Source: Lotus japonicus
Taxonomy: Eukaryota > Streptophyta > Magnoliopsida > Fabales > Fabaceae
Direction: 5' to 3'
Assembly: GCF_012489685.1 (NCBI RefSeq)
Contig: NC_080042.1
Coordinates: 46,304,066-46,368,065, forward strand
DNA length: 64,000 bases
This document shows, piece after piece, positions 40,970 through 52,468 of the stretch. The position numbers and the translations under genes are program-made. Below the pieces are notes generated by a model, which searched no databases, was not told the origin of the DNA, and saw only the letters and a program-made list of their open reading frames with translations. The stretch's first letter is position 1; each line of letters starts with the position of its first letter.

Positions 40970-41926
40970 ATGTCCTCCAGAGGAGGATCCTCCTCCTCCC
41001 GAGGAAGAGGAAGAAGCAAAGAAAAGAGCAAAGGTATTATAATCTCTGACTCTTTAATCTTATCTGGGCCCACTGCCCATCAATCTGGACCCACTGTCCA
41101 AAAATCTGAGCCCACTGCTCAAAATCAATCTCCCCAACCAAAACAAACCAAAGCAGATTATGCTTTATCAATTCCAACTCTCCTTGCCCTCAAACAAGCA
41201 GGCCTGGATAATGTTCCTCAGGGACTCATCAATTTATCCAAAAAATCCTGGGCTAGCATGACAGAAGAAGATGATGACCTTCAATCTCTCCAAACCATCA
41301 TTGATAAAACCAAAACCTTAGCAACTCATTGCGGGAAAAAACCCGTTGTTGCTCAACCCAGTCAACCCAACCAAAATACCGGTTATCTAGCCAAAATAAA
41401 CTCCAGATTCCAAACTTTTATTGAACCAGAATGGTGGGATAGCTCTGGAGGAGTCAACCTTGCCAACAAAATTGGCATTAAACTCTTCCCAAATCACCTT
41501 GATCCCATTCACCCAAACAAATCCCAAATTTTCTATGAGTTTATCCTTATAGATACAAACAGTGTAGAAATCAAACACTTTAGGGATAAATCTGATAACT
41601 CCCTTATCACTCATTCTACACTCCAGATTCTCCGTGTCCTTCGTCCCACTGACTTTGGACCTAATCCAAATGGTTACAAAAAATTCTCTCAGAACTTTGA
41701 CCCTGTAGGTTTCAACTATTGGGACTATATGAAAGCTTGGGAGAATACAATTCTTGGTCTACAAAATCAGAATTTCAAACACTCTTGGCTCATTTATTTT
41801 AAATGGTCCAACAAATATTCTTTTCCAAATTGGTTTCACTCTTGGTGGGATTTCTTTGGACCTACTACGGAAATCTTTCCCTCTGAAGTTCTTGAGGGTT
41901 ACAATCATTTTTTAAAATTGGAATAA
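40970..41926 (+). CDS. Viral ORF2, first part, copy 2
   Basis: Same as 33065-34021 with a few substitutions. It follows copy A of ORF1 with the TAAGATG junction and ends at the same stop. Confidence 0.75.
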   Translation: MSSRGGSSSSRGRGRSKEKSKGIIISDSLILSGPTAHQSGPTVQKSEPTAQNQSPQPKQTKADYALSIPTLLALKQAGLDNVPQGLINLSKKSWASMTEEDDDLQSLQTIIDKTKTLATHCGKKPVVAQPSQPNQNTGYLAKINSRFQTFIEPEWWDSSGGVNLANKIGIKLFPNHLDPIHPNKSQIFYEFILIDTNSVEIKHFRDKSDNSLITHSTLQILRVLRPTDFGPNPNGYKKFSQNFDPVGFNYWDYMKAWENTILGLQNQNFKHSWLIYFKWSNKYSFPNWFHSWWDFFGPTTEIFPSEVLEGYNHFLKLE

Positions 41927-42389
41927 AGATTTAAACAATTATCCTGATTGTTTGAATTTTTACACAATCTTTTCCCTTTCTTGGGTATTTGCCTGGCGTT
42001 ATGGTCTCAAGACAAAAGCCCAACCAATTCTCCACAAACAACCCTTAATCGAATGGTGGAAGGTCTTTGATGCTTCCAAAGCTCATAAGGAGAATGTCAA
42101 TCAGTGGTTTAAGTCTAACCAAAAGTGCCTTAAGCATGCCAATCCGCAATCTAGTCTCTTGCTCAATCAAAAGGCCCACATCACAGCGGCCCTTGCAGGA
42201 GCTTCAACAGAAGAAGACTTGCTGAAGAATCTCCAAACAGCTCTGCAATTATTGAAAGAAAAAGAGCCAAAGGAGCAGGCCTCATCCTCAAAGGCCCCTC
42301 AGCAGAAAACTTCCTCACAATCTTCTTTCGGGTCAGATCTTATCCCGGAAACACTGGAATCAAGTGAAGATGACAGCCGAATATCCTGA
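41916..42389 (+). pseudogene. Viral ORF2, second part in +1 frame, copy 2, 3' end replaced
   Basis: Colinear with 34011-34478 up to about 42375, where it joins non-viral filler (42376-42408), so the last codons before the stop at 42387-42389 are not viral. Confidence 0.7.
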
Positions 42390-42408
42390 CCAACTAGACT
42401 ACAACGGA
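42376..42408. other. Filler DNA at viral junction
   Basis: 33 bp with no match that I can find elsewhere in the block, between ORF2 (plus) and a short promoter/leader segment. Filler of this kind is typical of end-joining repair. Confidence 0.7.
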
Positions 42409-42587
42409 GAGTTTGGCATAGCCTAGATAGAGAGTTATAGAGAGAGAAAACACTGAGAGTTCTGTAAGTTCTCTTTCAGTTTTCCTTTCTTCAATCTTTT
42501 CAGTTTTTCAGTTTTTGTAACCTATGTTTATGTAATATATTTCCTCCAGTTTTATTATTCTGTTTATGGAAGGCTGAGCCTCCTGTT
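42409..42587 (+). pseudogene. Isolated viral promoter-proximal segment
   Basis: Matches 34677-34856 (from AGAGTTTGGCATAGCC to the sequence before the leader), then switches strand into the inverted copy with a three-base microhomology (GTT). Confidence 0.85.
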
Positions 42588-42972
42588 GAGCAACAACGGG
42601 TTTTTTCCCGCAATGAGTTGCTAAGGTTTTGGTTTTATCAATGATGGTTTGGAGAGATTGAAGGTCATCATCTTCTTCTGTCATGCTAGCCCAGGATTTT
42701 TTGGGTAAATTGATGAGTCCCTGAGGAACATTATCCAGGCCTGCTTGTTTGAGGGCAAGGAGAGTTGGAATTGATAAAGCATAATCTGCTTTGGTTTGTT
42801 TTGGTTGGGGAGATTGATTTTGAGCAGTGGGCTCAGATTTTTGGACAGTGGGTCCAGATTGATGGGCAGTGGGCCCAGATAAGATTAAAGAGTCAGAGAT
42901 TATAATACCTTTGCTCTTTTCTTTGCTTCTTCCTCTTCCTCGGGAGGAGGAGGATCCTCCTCTGGAGGACAT
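42508..42972 (-). pseudogene. Viral ORF2, truncated, inverted copy
   Basis: About 129 viral codons after ATG 42972, identical in plan to ORF2 copy 2, then a chimeric tail read antisense through the 42409-42587 segment. Confidence 0.85.
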
Positions 42973-42973
42973 C

Positions 42974-45900
42974 TTATGATCTTCCCTGCAAATATTCACG
43001 AGTGAGGAAATCAGGGAGAGAATTGTTAGATCCTTTTATATATTCAATATCGAAGTCAAAAACGCTTAAAATAGCTTGCCATCTGGCAAAGATATGTTTT
43101 GAAGCTAAGTTTTTGACATCTTTTTGTAAGATTTCTTTCGCAGATTTGCAGTCTACACGGACTAAGAATTTTTGATTAATCAAATCAGATTGAAATTTTG
43201 AAATAGATAAAACGATTGCTAAAGCTTCTTTTTTGACAGTAGAATAATTCTGTTGAGCAGGATTCCAATGTTTTGAAGTAAAAGCAATAATTTGTTCTTT
43301 ATCAAGAATTTTTTGTTTCAAAATACCACCAAAACCAATATCAGAGGCATCAGTTTCAATAATCTTGAAAGCTTGAGGATTAGGGAGATAAAGACAAGGA
43401 AGATTTTTGACACGCAGTTTGATTTGTTTGACCACGTTGGTATGAATATCAGACCAGGGTGGAGGATCCTTCTTGAGTCTATCATGAAGGGGTTTGATTA
43501 TTGTGCTGAGTTGAGGACAGAAGTCCGCAACATAATTGAGACATCCCAAGAATCTTTGCAATTGGGTTTTGTCTATGATTTGATCAGGAAATTTGTCGGT
43601 GAACTCGATGGCTCTATTGATGGGAATGATAGTTCCTTGGTGAATGTTATGGCCAAGGAATCTGATTTTGGTCTGGAACAAGCTGACTTTTGTTTTGGAA
43701 ACTGCCAGACCATTCCTTTTGATTACAGAGATGAAAGTATTGAGGTGTTTGAAGTGTTGATCTATGGTTTGAGAAAAGACCAGCACATCATCGATGTAGA
43801 CAATAGTGAATTTGGAATAGGGATTGAAGATTTCATTCATGATCCTTTGAAATTCAGATGGGGCATTCTTTAGCCCAAAAGGCATAACATTCCACTCATA
43901 TTGTCCAAAAGGGACAGTAAAAGCAGTTTTATACCTATCCTTTTCTTGTAATTGGATTTGCCAAAATCCAGATTTCATGTCGAACTTCAAAAAGATCTTA
44001 GCATCATGCAGTCTGGCAAGAAGATCTTTCTTGTTGGGAATAGGATATCTAATCCAACAAAGGGCTTGATTGAGAGGTTTGTAGTTGATGACCAACCTAG
44101 GGGTTCCCCTTTCTATCTCAGCTTGTTTGTTGACATAGAAGGCTGCACAGGACCAAGGACTTTTACTCCTGCGGATTAGTTTCTTCTTAAGAAGATCATC
44201 GATTTCCTTTCGGCAAAAATGAAGAAGTTCTTCATTCATTTGAATAGGTCTAGCCTTGGTTGGGATCTGTTTGTCTGAGAAATCCTTTTCATAAGGAAGC
44301 TCCACCATATGGCTCTTCCTTTCCCAAAAGGCATTGGGTAGGTCAGAACAGATACTAGATTGAATATTCCCCAAAATATTCTCAATCCTTGTTTTGACTG
44401 AAGGTTGTTGTAATTGAACTTCAATGTTCTTGAAGGAAATCTCTTCCTTGAGGAAATTGATTTGCTTTTCCTTGTAGGATATAACATTCAGGGTTTTGTC
44501 AAAGGGAGGTTCCGAGAATTTGAACAGAATTGGTTGTCCAAGATGCTGGACAGTGATGCCATCAACGTCAGTGTCATAAGGGAAGAGTTTCTTAATGAAA
44601 GGAGTCCCTATTATGACTTTTTGACTAAGATTTCTGACGAGCAGAAAAGGGGTTTCAATCTCAAGACTACCATTTTTGATGATAGCCGAGGGGATCTTAT
44701 ATTTGATTATTAACCTAGATCCTTCAGCAGCACTGAGTTTCTCAGTTGTTTTTTCAAAATATCTGGTGGGAATGAGTCCCTCAGAAATACAACTGGAATC
44801 AGCCCCAGTATCAAAGAGAGCTGGAGTTTCCAAGATAAAATCTCCTATAAGGATTTTGATGTGGATGTAGAATTTCTGGATGGTGACATGATTGATAACT
44901 TCCAGAAAGTCATCGCAATTGTTGTTAGGAGCAGGATTGGAATCAGGTATAGAAGAAGAACTGTCTTCTTCATAATTTCTAGTCAGTTTGTCTAAGATAA
45001 GCTGCTGACTTCTTTGGATTTGTTTGAGACCCTTAACCTCGATTTTAAGGGTACTGACTTCAGATTGGAGGTCTTGAATAGTGACAGGTTTGACAGCAAA
45101 TTTTTCAAGACGCTTGAAGGTATCCCTAAGATTGAACTTATTGGTAGTAATAGGACTTCTGGGAGGCCTGTCTTCAAGAGTAGATCTGAGGCGTTCCAAG
45201 TAGATTTTCTTTTCTTCAGGATCAGGGATAGAATTGATAGCCCTAAAGAGAAGATCTTGCTCATTAGTCAAAGTGTTAATGGTCAAGGTATTGACAGAGG
45301 ATGATGATTGAGAATCATCATTCTGGATTTGATTTAGGTCTTCGGAGACCTCGGAGTCCGAAGGATTGGATTCTTCTTCATCAGAAGTTTGAATGAGAAG
45401 ATTGTTGATCTTATCCTCAATCTCAGGTTCAAGCTGAAGCTCAGAGATTCTTCTTTTGAGTCTGCAATATCTGCTAATATGGCCAGGCTTGCCGCAGGTA
45501 TAGCAGGTGACATCTTTACCTTGAGAGGTTTTAGTCTCAGGAGGGTTTTTGGAAGTTTGAGCAGAATGAGGTTTAGATCTAGGTTTGGGCTTCCTTTGAT
45601 CATTTCTGCTTGATCTCTTTCTCCACTGTTGTTTGGGAGGAGGATCTTGCTTTCTAGGTTTAGGTTTCTTGGGACAACCTTGAATTCCAAATTGTTCGCA
45701 GAAAGTACCCAAATCCCTGCGATTTTGAGACTTCTCCTTAGTGAGTTGCTGTTGGATTTTGTCATCCTGACAGATTTTGAGAGCAACTCTTTGAATGATA
45801 GCAATAAGCTGTCCATAACTAAGGGTGTGATACGGGATTTCTCCCCCCGGATTTTGGCTTCTAAGTTTTTCCCGAACTTTGTCGCCAAAAGATTTAGGAA

Positions 45901-48547
45901 GACCTGCCAGGAACTTCTCTTTCCAGAAGGCTTGTTGGCTGTCTTCACGGGTGTAGACTCTGGTCAAGAAGGTATCCTTATACCATCTAAAATCACCCAA
46001 AGATTTACACTTAAGATTGGACAAAAGATCACCAGATCTATCCTTGATGAGGGAAGGATCTCCAACAAAATGTTGGGCTATAGTGAAGATTAAGGAGTTG
46101 ACAGCATCAGGAATGAATTTGCCATCTTCAATGATAGGATTACCTTCTTCATCAATCTTGATAGCAGTCAAGATCTGATTCTTCTCGTCTTCAGTGAGAT
46201 AATTATCCCACAAACCTTTGAGCTGGCCACAGAAACCAGCAACCAAGACTTCGACAATAAGAGATTCAGGACAACTATTGGCGGTAACATAGGCAGTGGC
46301 TACCATAGTCATATTTTGGAGGATTTTGGTGATGCCATACTCGTTTTCACCATCAATATTCCATTCATAGACATTGTTGGCACTGAAGCTTTTGAAGTTT
46401 GAAGATTCTTCTAAAAGGAGATCAGGAGCAGTAGCTCTAGGATAATAGAGTTTGGTTTCTTTTCTCCACTGATTCCTAGAATTGTGATTAACAGCGTTGA
46501 TAGGAATACTCTTGACAGATTGGATATCAGAATCAGACTCAACCTTACCATCTTCAATATTGTTTAAAGAGGTAGAGGCATTACGAGTAGAAGTCCGAGT
46601 TTTTGGAGGAGCAGGAGCAGAGACAGTAGGGTTAGAAACTGCCTCCGGAGTAGGAGTTTCCTGAGTCGGGGTTTCAGGGATCACTTGATTGAGAAGCTTC
46701 AGTTGTTCCACAACTTTCTGAAGAAGCTCATTATCAGATTCATTCTTGGCACGAAGGGATTGAGCTGAGTGCCTAGATCGGTTACTGATTTGGAAAGGTT
46801 TGAATAAAGGTTTCTCCAGTTGACATCCTTTAGGGATATCAAGATCTGGGGAAGAGGGTTCAGTCTTGACCTTTCCTTTTCCTTTTCTAGCAGAATCATC
46901 ATGAGTCTGAGATTCTCCAAGAGTTTGAAGATACTTATTGGTATAATTGGCCTGTTCCATGAGGTCTTTGATGTCCTTACTGGTGACCTCACCTTCTTCT
47001 TCCCTAGTCTTGAAGGGAGAAGCCAAGACAGGTGTAGATTGAGCTCCTTTAAGAAGGAAAGGAGTTTTAGGTGGCAGTTTAGAAAGGGTTTCTTTTCCAT
47101 CTTTATGCTGCCATTTAACCATGTCAATTTGGAAGGGGTAAGATTTCCAATTCTTGTTGGCATAATCTTGAAACCATTCAAAAAAGAAGATGTTTTGCTG
47201 GGTTTTTTCAAGGAACCCGTAGAATTTTTCTTGGATCTTCTTTCTCTTTTCACCCTGATACTTTGCAAAGAACCATTTTCTTTGCTTAGTCCATTTGTCA
47301 GAGTAGAAATCTGCTTTGATACTTTCTTTGTCGATGACAAATTCAGTAGTGATTGCTCCAATGAAATCAGAAGTTTCTCCAGGGGTTTCTAGAGAAGAAT
47401 ACGTTGGAGATAAGTTGGATTGATGATCTTCATCACCCTTGTCATAGGTAGTCTTGACAGGAGTGGTATTGACATATCTAGTCAAATGGATAGTAGATCC
47501 GTCATGAGAGAGGGAAGGTCGAGCACCAGACTCGGGTTGGTTCCTTCTAGTCATAGAAAAAGATCTTCTGGACATGGCAGATTGGAAATCAGAGGATGTC
47601 CTAATAGATCTAGGGATAGAGAAAGAATTTCTCCTATCAAAGATGAGATCTACTTGGCCAGATTGGTGTTGGATGATTTCACGAAACTCAGGAGTTTCAG
47701 CAGGTTGGGCTGGAGTAGCCTTTTCCAAAGACCATTTCTCTGGAAGGGTGATATCACTCCATTGGATGGTTTTGGGCACAATAACATTGGCCTTATCATA
47801 ATCTGTGAGGAAGAGGGTAGTTTCTCCAGATTTCTCACAATTGGTTCGCAAGAAATAAGATTTGATAGAGTTCATTACCTTGTATTGAACCCTGTAAATC
47901 AAAGAGATAGGAATGGAATCTTCTTTCATATCAAGGCCGTGAAGCTTGATATTTAAGAAGAGGACATCAAGGATGTTTTTATCTTCCAGACTAACAGTTA
48001 GATCTGGGAAGCAATTGAAAAAGATTGGTCCATTACTCAGGCTGGATTCAACCGTTCCTAAGAGGGAGTCATGGAATTGATTATGTCTAACATCCCTAAG
48101 ACAAAGGAGTACAGCGATGTCAAGAGATTTCCTGGTTAGGGGTTTAAGACCAACTTGAACACTACCTATATGAAGATAGTTGAAGTTTTTGCTCATATGT
48201 TCTTTGATGCTTTTCTCGGAAAGCAGATGGATCTCTTCATCATCAGATCTGAGCTTGTAGGTTTGCTCAACGGTTTTGATAATGAAATCTGATCGTTTGA
48301 AAAAGGATCCGTTTGGTTTGTAGATCTCAGCATGAGAGATTCTAGGGATTTCCCAGTTGTCGAGATCTTGATTGATATCTTCAAAATGAATTTCTTCTTT
48401 GAAGACAGATTTGGATAATTGATTGGATTGATGAGGATGATTGATAGAAGAAGAAGAGGGTTGGGAAGATTTGAAAGAAAGCTTGGAGGAAAAAGAGCGA
48501 AGCATCATAAAAGACATATCTTCCTCACCCATAAGTATCATCGCCAT
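42974..48547 (-). CDS. Viral ORF1 polyprotein, full length, copy B (inverted)
   Basis: Exact mirror of copy A in length and in all domain positions: movement protein, capsid with CCHC knuckle, DTG protease, YIDD RT and RNase H, with no stop. I count about six residue differences from copy A, for example a Gly/Arg change near residue 360, a Ser/Phe change just after residue 1,150 and a Ser/Leu change near 1,522 in RT. With its leader and primer-binding site (48958-48969) it lies opposite copy A, about 2.0 kb away, giving an inverted repeat. ATG 48547 is chosen over the upstream GTG. Confidence 0.92.
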   Translation of the reverse strand: MAMILMGEEDMSFMMLRSFSSKLSFKSSQPSSSSINHPHQSNQLSKSVFKEEIHFEDINQDLDNWEIPRISHAEIYKPNGSFFKRSDFIIKTVEQTYKLRSDDEEIHLLSEKSIKEHMSKNFNYLHIGSVQVGLKPLTRKSLDIAVLLCLRDVRHNQFHDSLLGTVESSLSNGPIFFNCFPDLTVSLEDKNILDVLFLNIKLHGLDMKEDSIPISLIYRVQYKVMNSIKSYFLRTNCEKSGETTLFLTDYDKANVIVPKTIQWSDITLPEKWSLEKATPAQPAETPEFREIIQHQSGQVDLIFDRRNSFSIPRSIRTSSDFQSAMSRRSFSMTRRNQPESGARPSLSHDGSTIHLTRYVNTTPVKTTYDKGDEDHQSNLSPTYSSLETPGETSDFIGAITTEFVIDKESIKADFYSDKWTKQRKWFFAKYQGEKRKKIQEKFYGFLEKTQQNIFFFEWFQDYANKNWKSYPFQIDMVKWQHKDGKETLSKLPPKTPFLLKGAQSTPVLASPFKTREEEGEVTSKDIKDLMEQANYTNKYLQTLGESQTHDDSARKGKGKVKTEPSSPDLDIPKGCQLEKPLFKPFQISNRSRHSAQSLRAKNESDNELLQKVVEQLKLLNQVIPETPTQETPTPEAVSNPTVSAPAPPKTRTSTRNASTSLNNIEDGKVESDSDIQSVKSIPINAVNHNSRNQWRKETKLYYPRATAPDLLLEESSNFKSFSANNVYEWNIDGENEYGITKILQNMTMVATAYVTANSCPESLIVEVLVAGFCGQLKGLWDNYLTEDEKNQILTAIKIDEEGNPIIEDGKFIPDAVNSLIFTIAQHFVGDPSLIKDRSGDLLSNLKCKSLGDFRWYKDTFLTRVYTREDSQQAFWKEKFLAGLPKSFGDKVREKLRSQNPGGEIPYHTLSYGQLIAIIQRVALKICQDDKIQQQLTKEKSQNRRDLGTFCEQFGIQGCPKKPKPRKQDPPPKQQWRKRSSRNDQRKPKPRSKPHSAQTSKNPPETKTSQGKDVTCYTCGKPGHISRYCRLKRRISELQLEPEIEDKINNLLIQTSDEEESNPSDSEVSEDLNQIQNDDSQSSSSVNTLTINTLTNEQDLLFRAINSIPDPEEKKIYLERLRSTLEDRPPRSPITTNKFNLRDTFKRLEKFAVKPVTIQDLQSEVSTLKIEVKGLKQIQRSQQLILDKLTRNYEEDSSSSIPDSNPAPNNNCDDFLEVINHVTIQKFYIHIKILIGDFILETPALFDTGADSSCISEGLIPTRYFEKTTEKLSAAEGSRLIIKYKIPSAIIKNGSLEIETPFLLVRNLSQKVIIGTPFIKKLFPYDTDVDGITVQHLGQPILFKFSEPPFDKTLNVISYKEKQINFLKEEISFKNIEVQLQQPSVKTRIENILGNIQSSICSDLPNAFWERKSHMVELPYEKDFSDKQIPTKARPIQMNEELLHFCRKEIDDLLKKKLIRRSKSPWSCAAFYVNKQAEIERGTPRLVINYKPLNQALCWIRYPIPNKKDLLARLHDAKIFLKFDMKSGFWQIQLQEKDRYKTAFTVPFGQYEWNVMPFGLKNAPSEFQRIMNEIFNPYSKFTIVYIDDVLVFSQTIDQHFKHLNTFISVIKRNGLAVSKTKVSLFQTKIRFLGHNIHQGTIIPINRAIEFTDKFPDQIIDKTQLQRFLGCLNYVADFCPQLSTIIKPLHDRLKKDPPPWSDIHTNVVKQIKLRVKNLPCLYLPNPQAFKIIETDASDIGFGGILKQKILDKEQIIAFTSKHWNPAQQNYSTVKKEALAIVLSISKFQSDLINQKFLVRVDCKSAKEILQKDVKNLASKHIFARWQAILSVFDFDIEYIKGSNNSLPDFLTREYLQGRS

Positions 48548-48957
48548 CACCTGGTTCTATAGAAACAGATAAATAAATTAGAAATATAAGTTAGGTTCTG
48601 TGTTGTTCTTAATAGTTGAGCAGTATAGATCTGGATCAGACTAAAGCCACCACAAAAGAAAAGCTAAACAAGGACATTAAAAATATTCTGAACTTAACAT
48701 ATCATATCTGTAGTATGGCCAATATAGACTTACTGCCACACAGGGACTTACTGCCTTCAACGCCTCCGCTGCAGATATGATCATAAGTCTGAATATGAAT
48801 AATCCTGAGAGATCTTCAAAAAGGATTTCATTTTAGTTTAGCTGAGTTGTGTACTTACCAGTCTAGATCCGTTACCATAGTGCTTAATTATGTAAGAATA
48901 AAGCAGAGAAATAACTTATATCTAACATATTTAGCATGTTCCTACTTCCCCATCAGG

Positions 48958-48969
48958 CTCTGATACCAA
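48958..48969 (-). other. Viral primer-binding site, inverted copy
   Basis: GCTCTGATACCA on the plus strand is the complement of TGGTATCAGAGC, upstream of ORF1 copy B. Confidence 0.92.
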
Positions 48970-48998
48970 GAGGGGGTCGGAAGCAGAAGGAGGGGGAT

Positions 48999-49021
48999 GA
49001 GCTTCCCCATCAAGCTCAGAG
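48999..49021. other. Mosaic junction between inverted viral segments
   Basis: 23 bp made of two scraps that also occur elsewhere in the virus: CTTCCCCATCA (next to the primer-binding site) and AGCTCAGAGATT (capsid/protease linker). This suggests template switching and not random filler. Confidence 0.55.
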
Positions 49022-49073
49022 ATTGCTTCTTCCTCTTCCTCGGGAGGAGGAGGATCCTCCTCTGGAGGACATC

Positions 49074-51587
49074 TTATGATCTTCCCTGCAAATATTCACG
49101 AGTGAGGAAATCAGGGAGAGAATTGTTAGATCCTTTTATATATTCAATATCGAAGTCAAAAACGCTTAAAATAGCTTGCCATCTGGCAAAGATATGTTTT
49201 GAAGCTAAGTTTTTGACATCTTTTTGTAAGATTTCTTTCGCAGATTTGCAGTCTACACGGACTAAGAATTTTTGATTAATCAAATCAGATTGAAATTTTG
49301 AAATAGATAAAACGATTGCTAAAACTTCTTTTTTGACAGTAGAATAATTCTGTTGAGCAGGATTCCAATGTTTTGAAGTAAAAGCAATAATTTGTTCTTT
49401 ATCAAGAATTTTTTGTTTCAAAATACCACCAAAACCAATATCAGAGGCATCAGTTTCAATAATCTTGAAAGCTTGAGGATTAGGGAGATAAAGACAAGGA
49501 AGATTTTTGACACGCAGTTTGATTTGTTTGACCACGTTGGTATGAATATCAGACCAGGGTGGAGGATCCTTCTTGAGTCTATCATGAAGGGGTTTGATTA
49601 TTGTGCTGAGTTGAGGACAGAAGTCCGCAACATAATTGAGACATCCCAAGAATCTTTGCAATTGGGTTTTGTCTATGATTTGATCAGGAAATTTGTCGGT
49701 GAACTCGATGGCTCTATTGATGGGAATGATAGTTCCTTGGTGAATGTTATGGCCAAGGAATCTGATTTTGGTCTGGAACAAGCTGACTTTTGTTTTGGAA
49801 ACTGCCAGACCATTCCTTTTGATTACAGAGATGAAAGTATTGAGGTGTTTGAAGTGTTGATCTATGGTTTGAGAAAAGACCAGCACATCATCGATGTAGA
49901 CAATAGTGAATTTGGAATAGGGATTGAAGATTTCATTCATGATCCTTTGAAATTCAGATGGGGCATTCTTTAGCCCAAAAGGCATAACATTCCACTCATA
50001 TTGTCCAAAAGGGACAGTAAAAGCAGTTTTATACCTATCCTTTTCTTGTAATTGGATTTGCCAAAATCCAGATTTCATGTCGAACTTCGAAAAGATCTTA
50101 GCATCATGCAGTCTGGCAAGAAGATCTTTCTTGTTGGGAATAGGATATCTAATCCAACAAAGGGCTTGATTGAGAGGTTTGTAGTTGATGACCAACCTAG
50201 GGGTTCCCCTTTCTATCTCAGCTTGTTTGTTGACATAGAAGGCTGCACAGGACCAAGGACTTTTACTCCTGCGGATTAGTTTCTTCTTAAGAAGATCATC
50301 GATTTCCTTTCGGCAAAAATGAAGAAGTTCTTCATTCATTTGAATAGGTCTAGCCTTGGTTGGGATCTGTTTGTCTGAGAAATCCTTTTCATAAGGAAGC
50401 TCCACCATATGGCTCTTCCTTTCCCAAAAGGCATTGGGTAGGTCAGAACAGATACTAGATTGAATATTCCCCAAAATATTCTCAATCCTTGTTTTGACTG
50501 AAGGTTGTTGTAATTGAACTTCAATGTTCTTGAAGGAAATCTCTTCCTTGAGGAAATTGATTTGCTTTTCCTTGTAGGATATAACATTCAGGGTTTTGTC
50601 AAAGGGAGGTTCCGAGAATTTGAACAGAATTGGTTGTCCAAGATGCTGGACAGTGATGCCATCAACGTCAGTGTCATAAGGGAAGAGTTTCTTAATGAAA
50701 GGAGTCCCTATTATGACTTTTTGACTAAGATTTCTGACGAGCAGAAAAGGGGTTTCAATCTCAAGACTACCATTTTTGATGATAGCCGAGGGGATCTTAT
50801 ATTTGATTATTAACCTAGATCCTTCAGCAGCACTGAGTTTCTCAGTTGTTTTTTCAAAATATCTGGTGGGAATGAGTCCCTCAGAAATACAACTGGAATC
50901 AGCCCCAGTATCAAAGAGAGCTGGAGTTTCCAAGATAAAATCTCCTATAAGGATTTTGATGTGGATGTAGAATTTCTGGATGGTGACATGATTGATAACT
51001 TCCAGAAAGTCATCGCAATTGTTGTTAGGAGCAGGATTGGAATCAGGTATAGAAGAAGAACTGTCTTCTTCATAATTTCTAGTCAGTTTGTCTAAGATAA
51101 GCTGCTGACTTCTTTGGATTTGTTTGAGACCCTTAACCTCGATTTTAAGGGTACTGACTTCAGATTGGAGGTCTTGAATAGTGACAGGTTTGACAGCAGA
51201 TTTTTCAAGACGCTTGAAGGTATCCCTAAGATTGAACTTATTGGTAGTAATAGGACTTCTGGGAGGCCTGTCTTCAAGAGTAGATCTGAGGCGTTCCAAG
51301 TAGATTTTCTTTTCTTCAGGATCAGGGATAGAATTGATAGCCCTAAAGAGAAGATCTTGCTCATTAGTCAAAGTGTTAATGGTCAAGGTATTGACAGAGG
51401 ATGATGATTGAGAATCATCATTCTGGATTTGATTTAGGTCTTCGGAGACCTCGGAGTCCGAAGGATTGGATTCTTCTTCATCAGAAGTTTGAATGAGAAG
51501 ATTGTTGATCTTATCCTCAATCTCAGGTTCAAGCTGAAGCTCAGAGATTCTTCTTTTGAAAAGAATAATAAAACTGGACGCCACCAC
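49074..51587 (-). pseudogene. Viral ORF1, 3' part (protease, RT, RNase H), fused to leader
   Basis: Minus-strand ORF colinear with ORF1 from just after the zinc knuckle to the stop. It lacks the movement and capsid parts. The 5' end is joined at about 51558 to leader sequence, which supplies about ten non-native codons and no ATG. Protease DTG, RT YIDD and RNase H motifs are intact. It is a third copy of the enzymatic half. Confidence 0.88.
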
Positions 51588-52468
51588 GGAGGGGCTTCTA
51601 GCAGAAATTTAAATTGCAGAAATTAAAAGACAGGAATTAAAACAGGAGGCTCAGCCTTCCATAAACAGAATAATAAAACTGGAGGAAATATATTACATAA
51701 ACATAGGTTACAAAAACTGAAAAACTGAAAAGATTGAAGAAAGGAAAACTGAAAGAGAACTTACAGAACTCTCAGTGTTTTCTCTCTCTATAACTCTCTA
51801 TCTAGGCTATGCCAAACTCTGATTAACAAAGCTCAGAAGATGCCTATTTAAAGAAAAATTTGGTCACTGTTTGAATAGTTCCGGTTGAATAGTTCCGGTA
51901 GACGGTACTATTTGACGGGCACTATTTGCTACAGTAAAAAGTTCTACTGTTGCTACAGTGGAATACAATAATTGAGATTGAATTATTACAAAACATAATG
52001 ATAAAAGACGACAAAGCTTTAGCAGAAGTCATCTTCACTTGATTCCAGTGTTTCCGGGATAAGATCTGACCCGAAAGAAGATTGTGAGGAAGTTTTCTGC
52101 TGAGGGGCCTTTGAGGATGAGGCCTGCTCCTTTGGCTCTTTTTCTTTCAATAATTGCAGAGCTGTTTGGAGATTCTTCAGCAAGTCTTCTTCTGTTGAAG
52201 CTCCTGCAAGGGCCGCTGTGATGTGGGCCTTTTGATTGAGCAAGAGACTAGATTGCGGATTGGCATGCTTAAGGCACTTTTGGTTAGACTTAAACCACTG
52301 ATTGACATTCTCCTTATGAGCTTTGGAAGCATCAAAGACCTTCCACCATTTGATTAAGGGTTGTTTGTGGAGAATTGGTTGGGCTTTTGTCTTGAGACCA
52401 TAACGCCAGGCAAATACCCAAGAAAGGGAAAAGATTTCCGTAGTAGGTCCAAAGAAATCCCACCAAGA
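51559..52468 (-). pseudogene. Viral leader, promoter region and ORF2 second part, inverted, with internal deletion
   Basis: Matches the complement of about 34938 to 33940 except for a roughly 90-bp deletion near 52436, whose edges share AATCTTT. ORF2's second part lies at 52019-52430 with its original stop. The segment ends at 52468, where a plus-strand ORF1 piece begins with shared CAAGA. Confidence 0.85.

Noticed and set aside
43292..50813. Many 60-200-residue ORFs on the plus strand across the inverted viral segments
   Set aside because: They are the antisense shadows of ORF1. The same peptides appear in mirrored positions opposite copy A.
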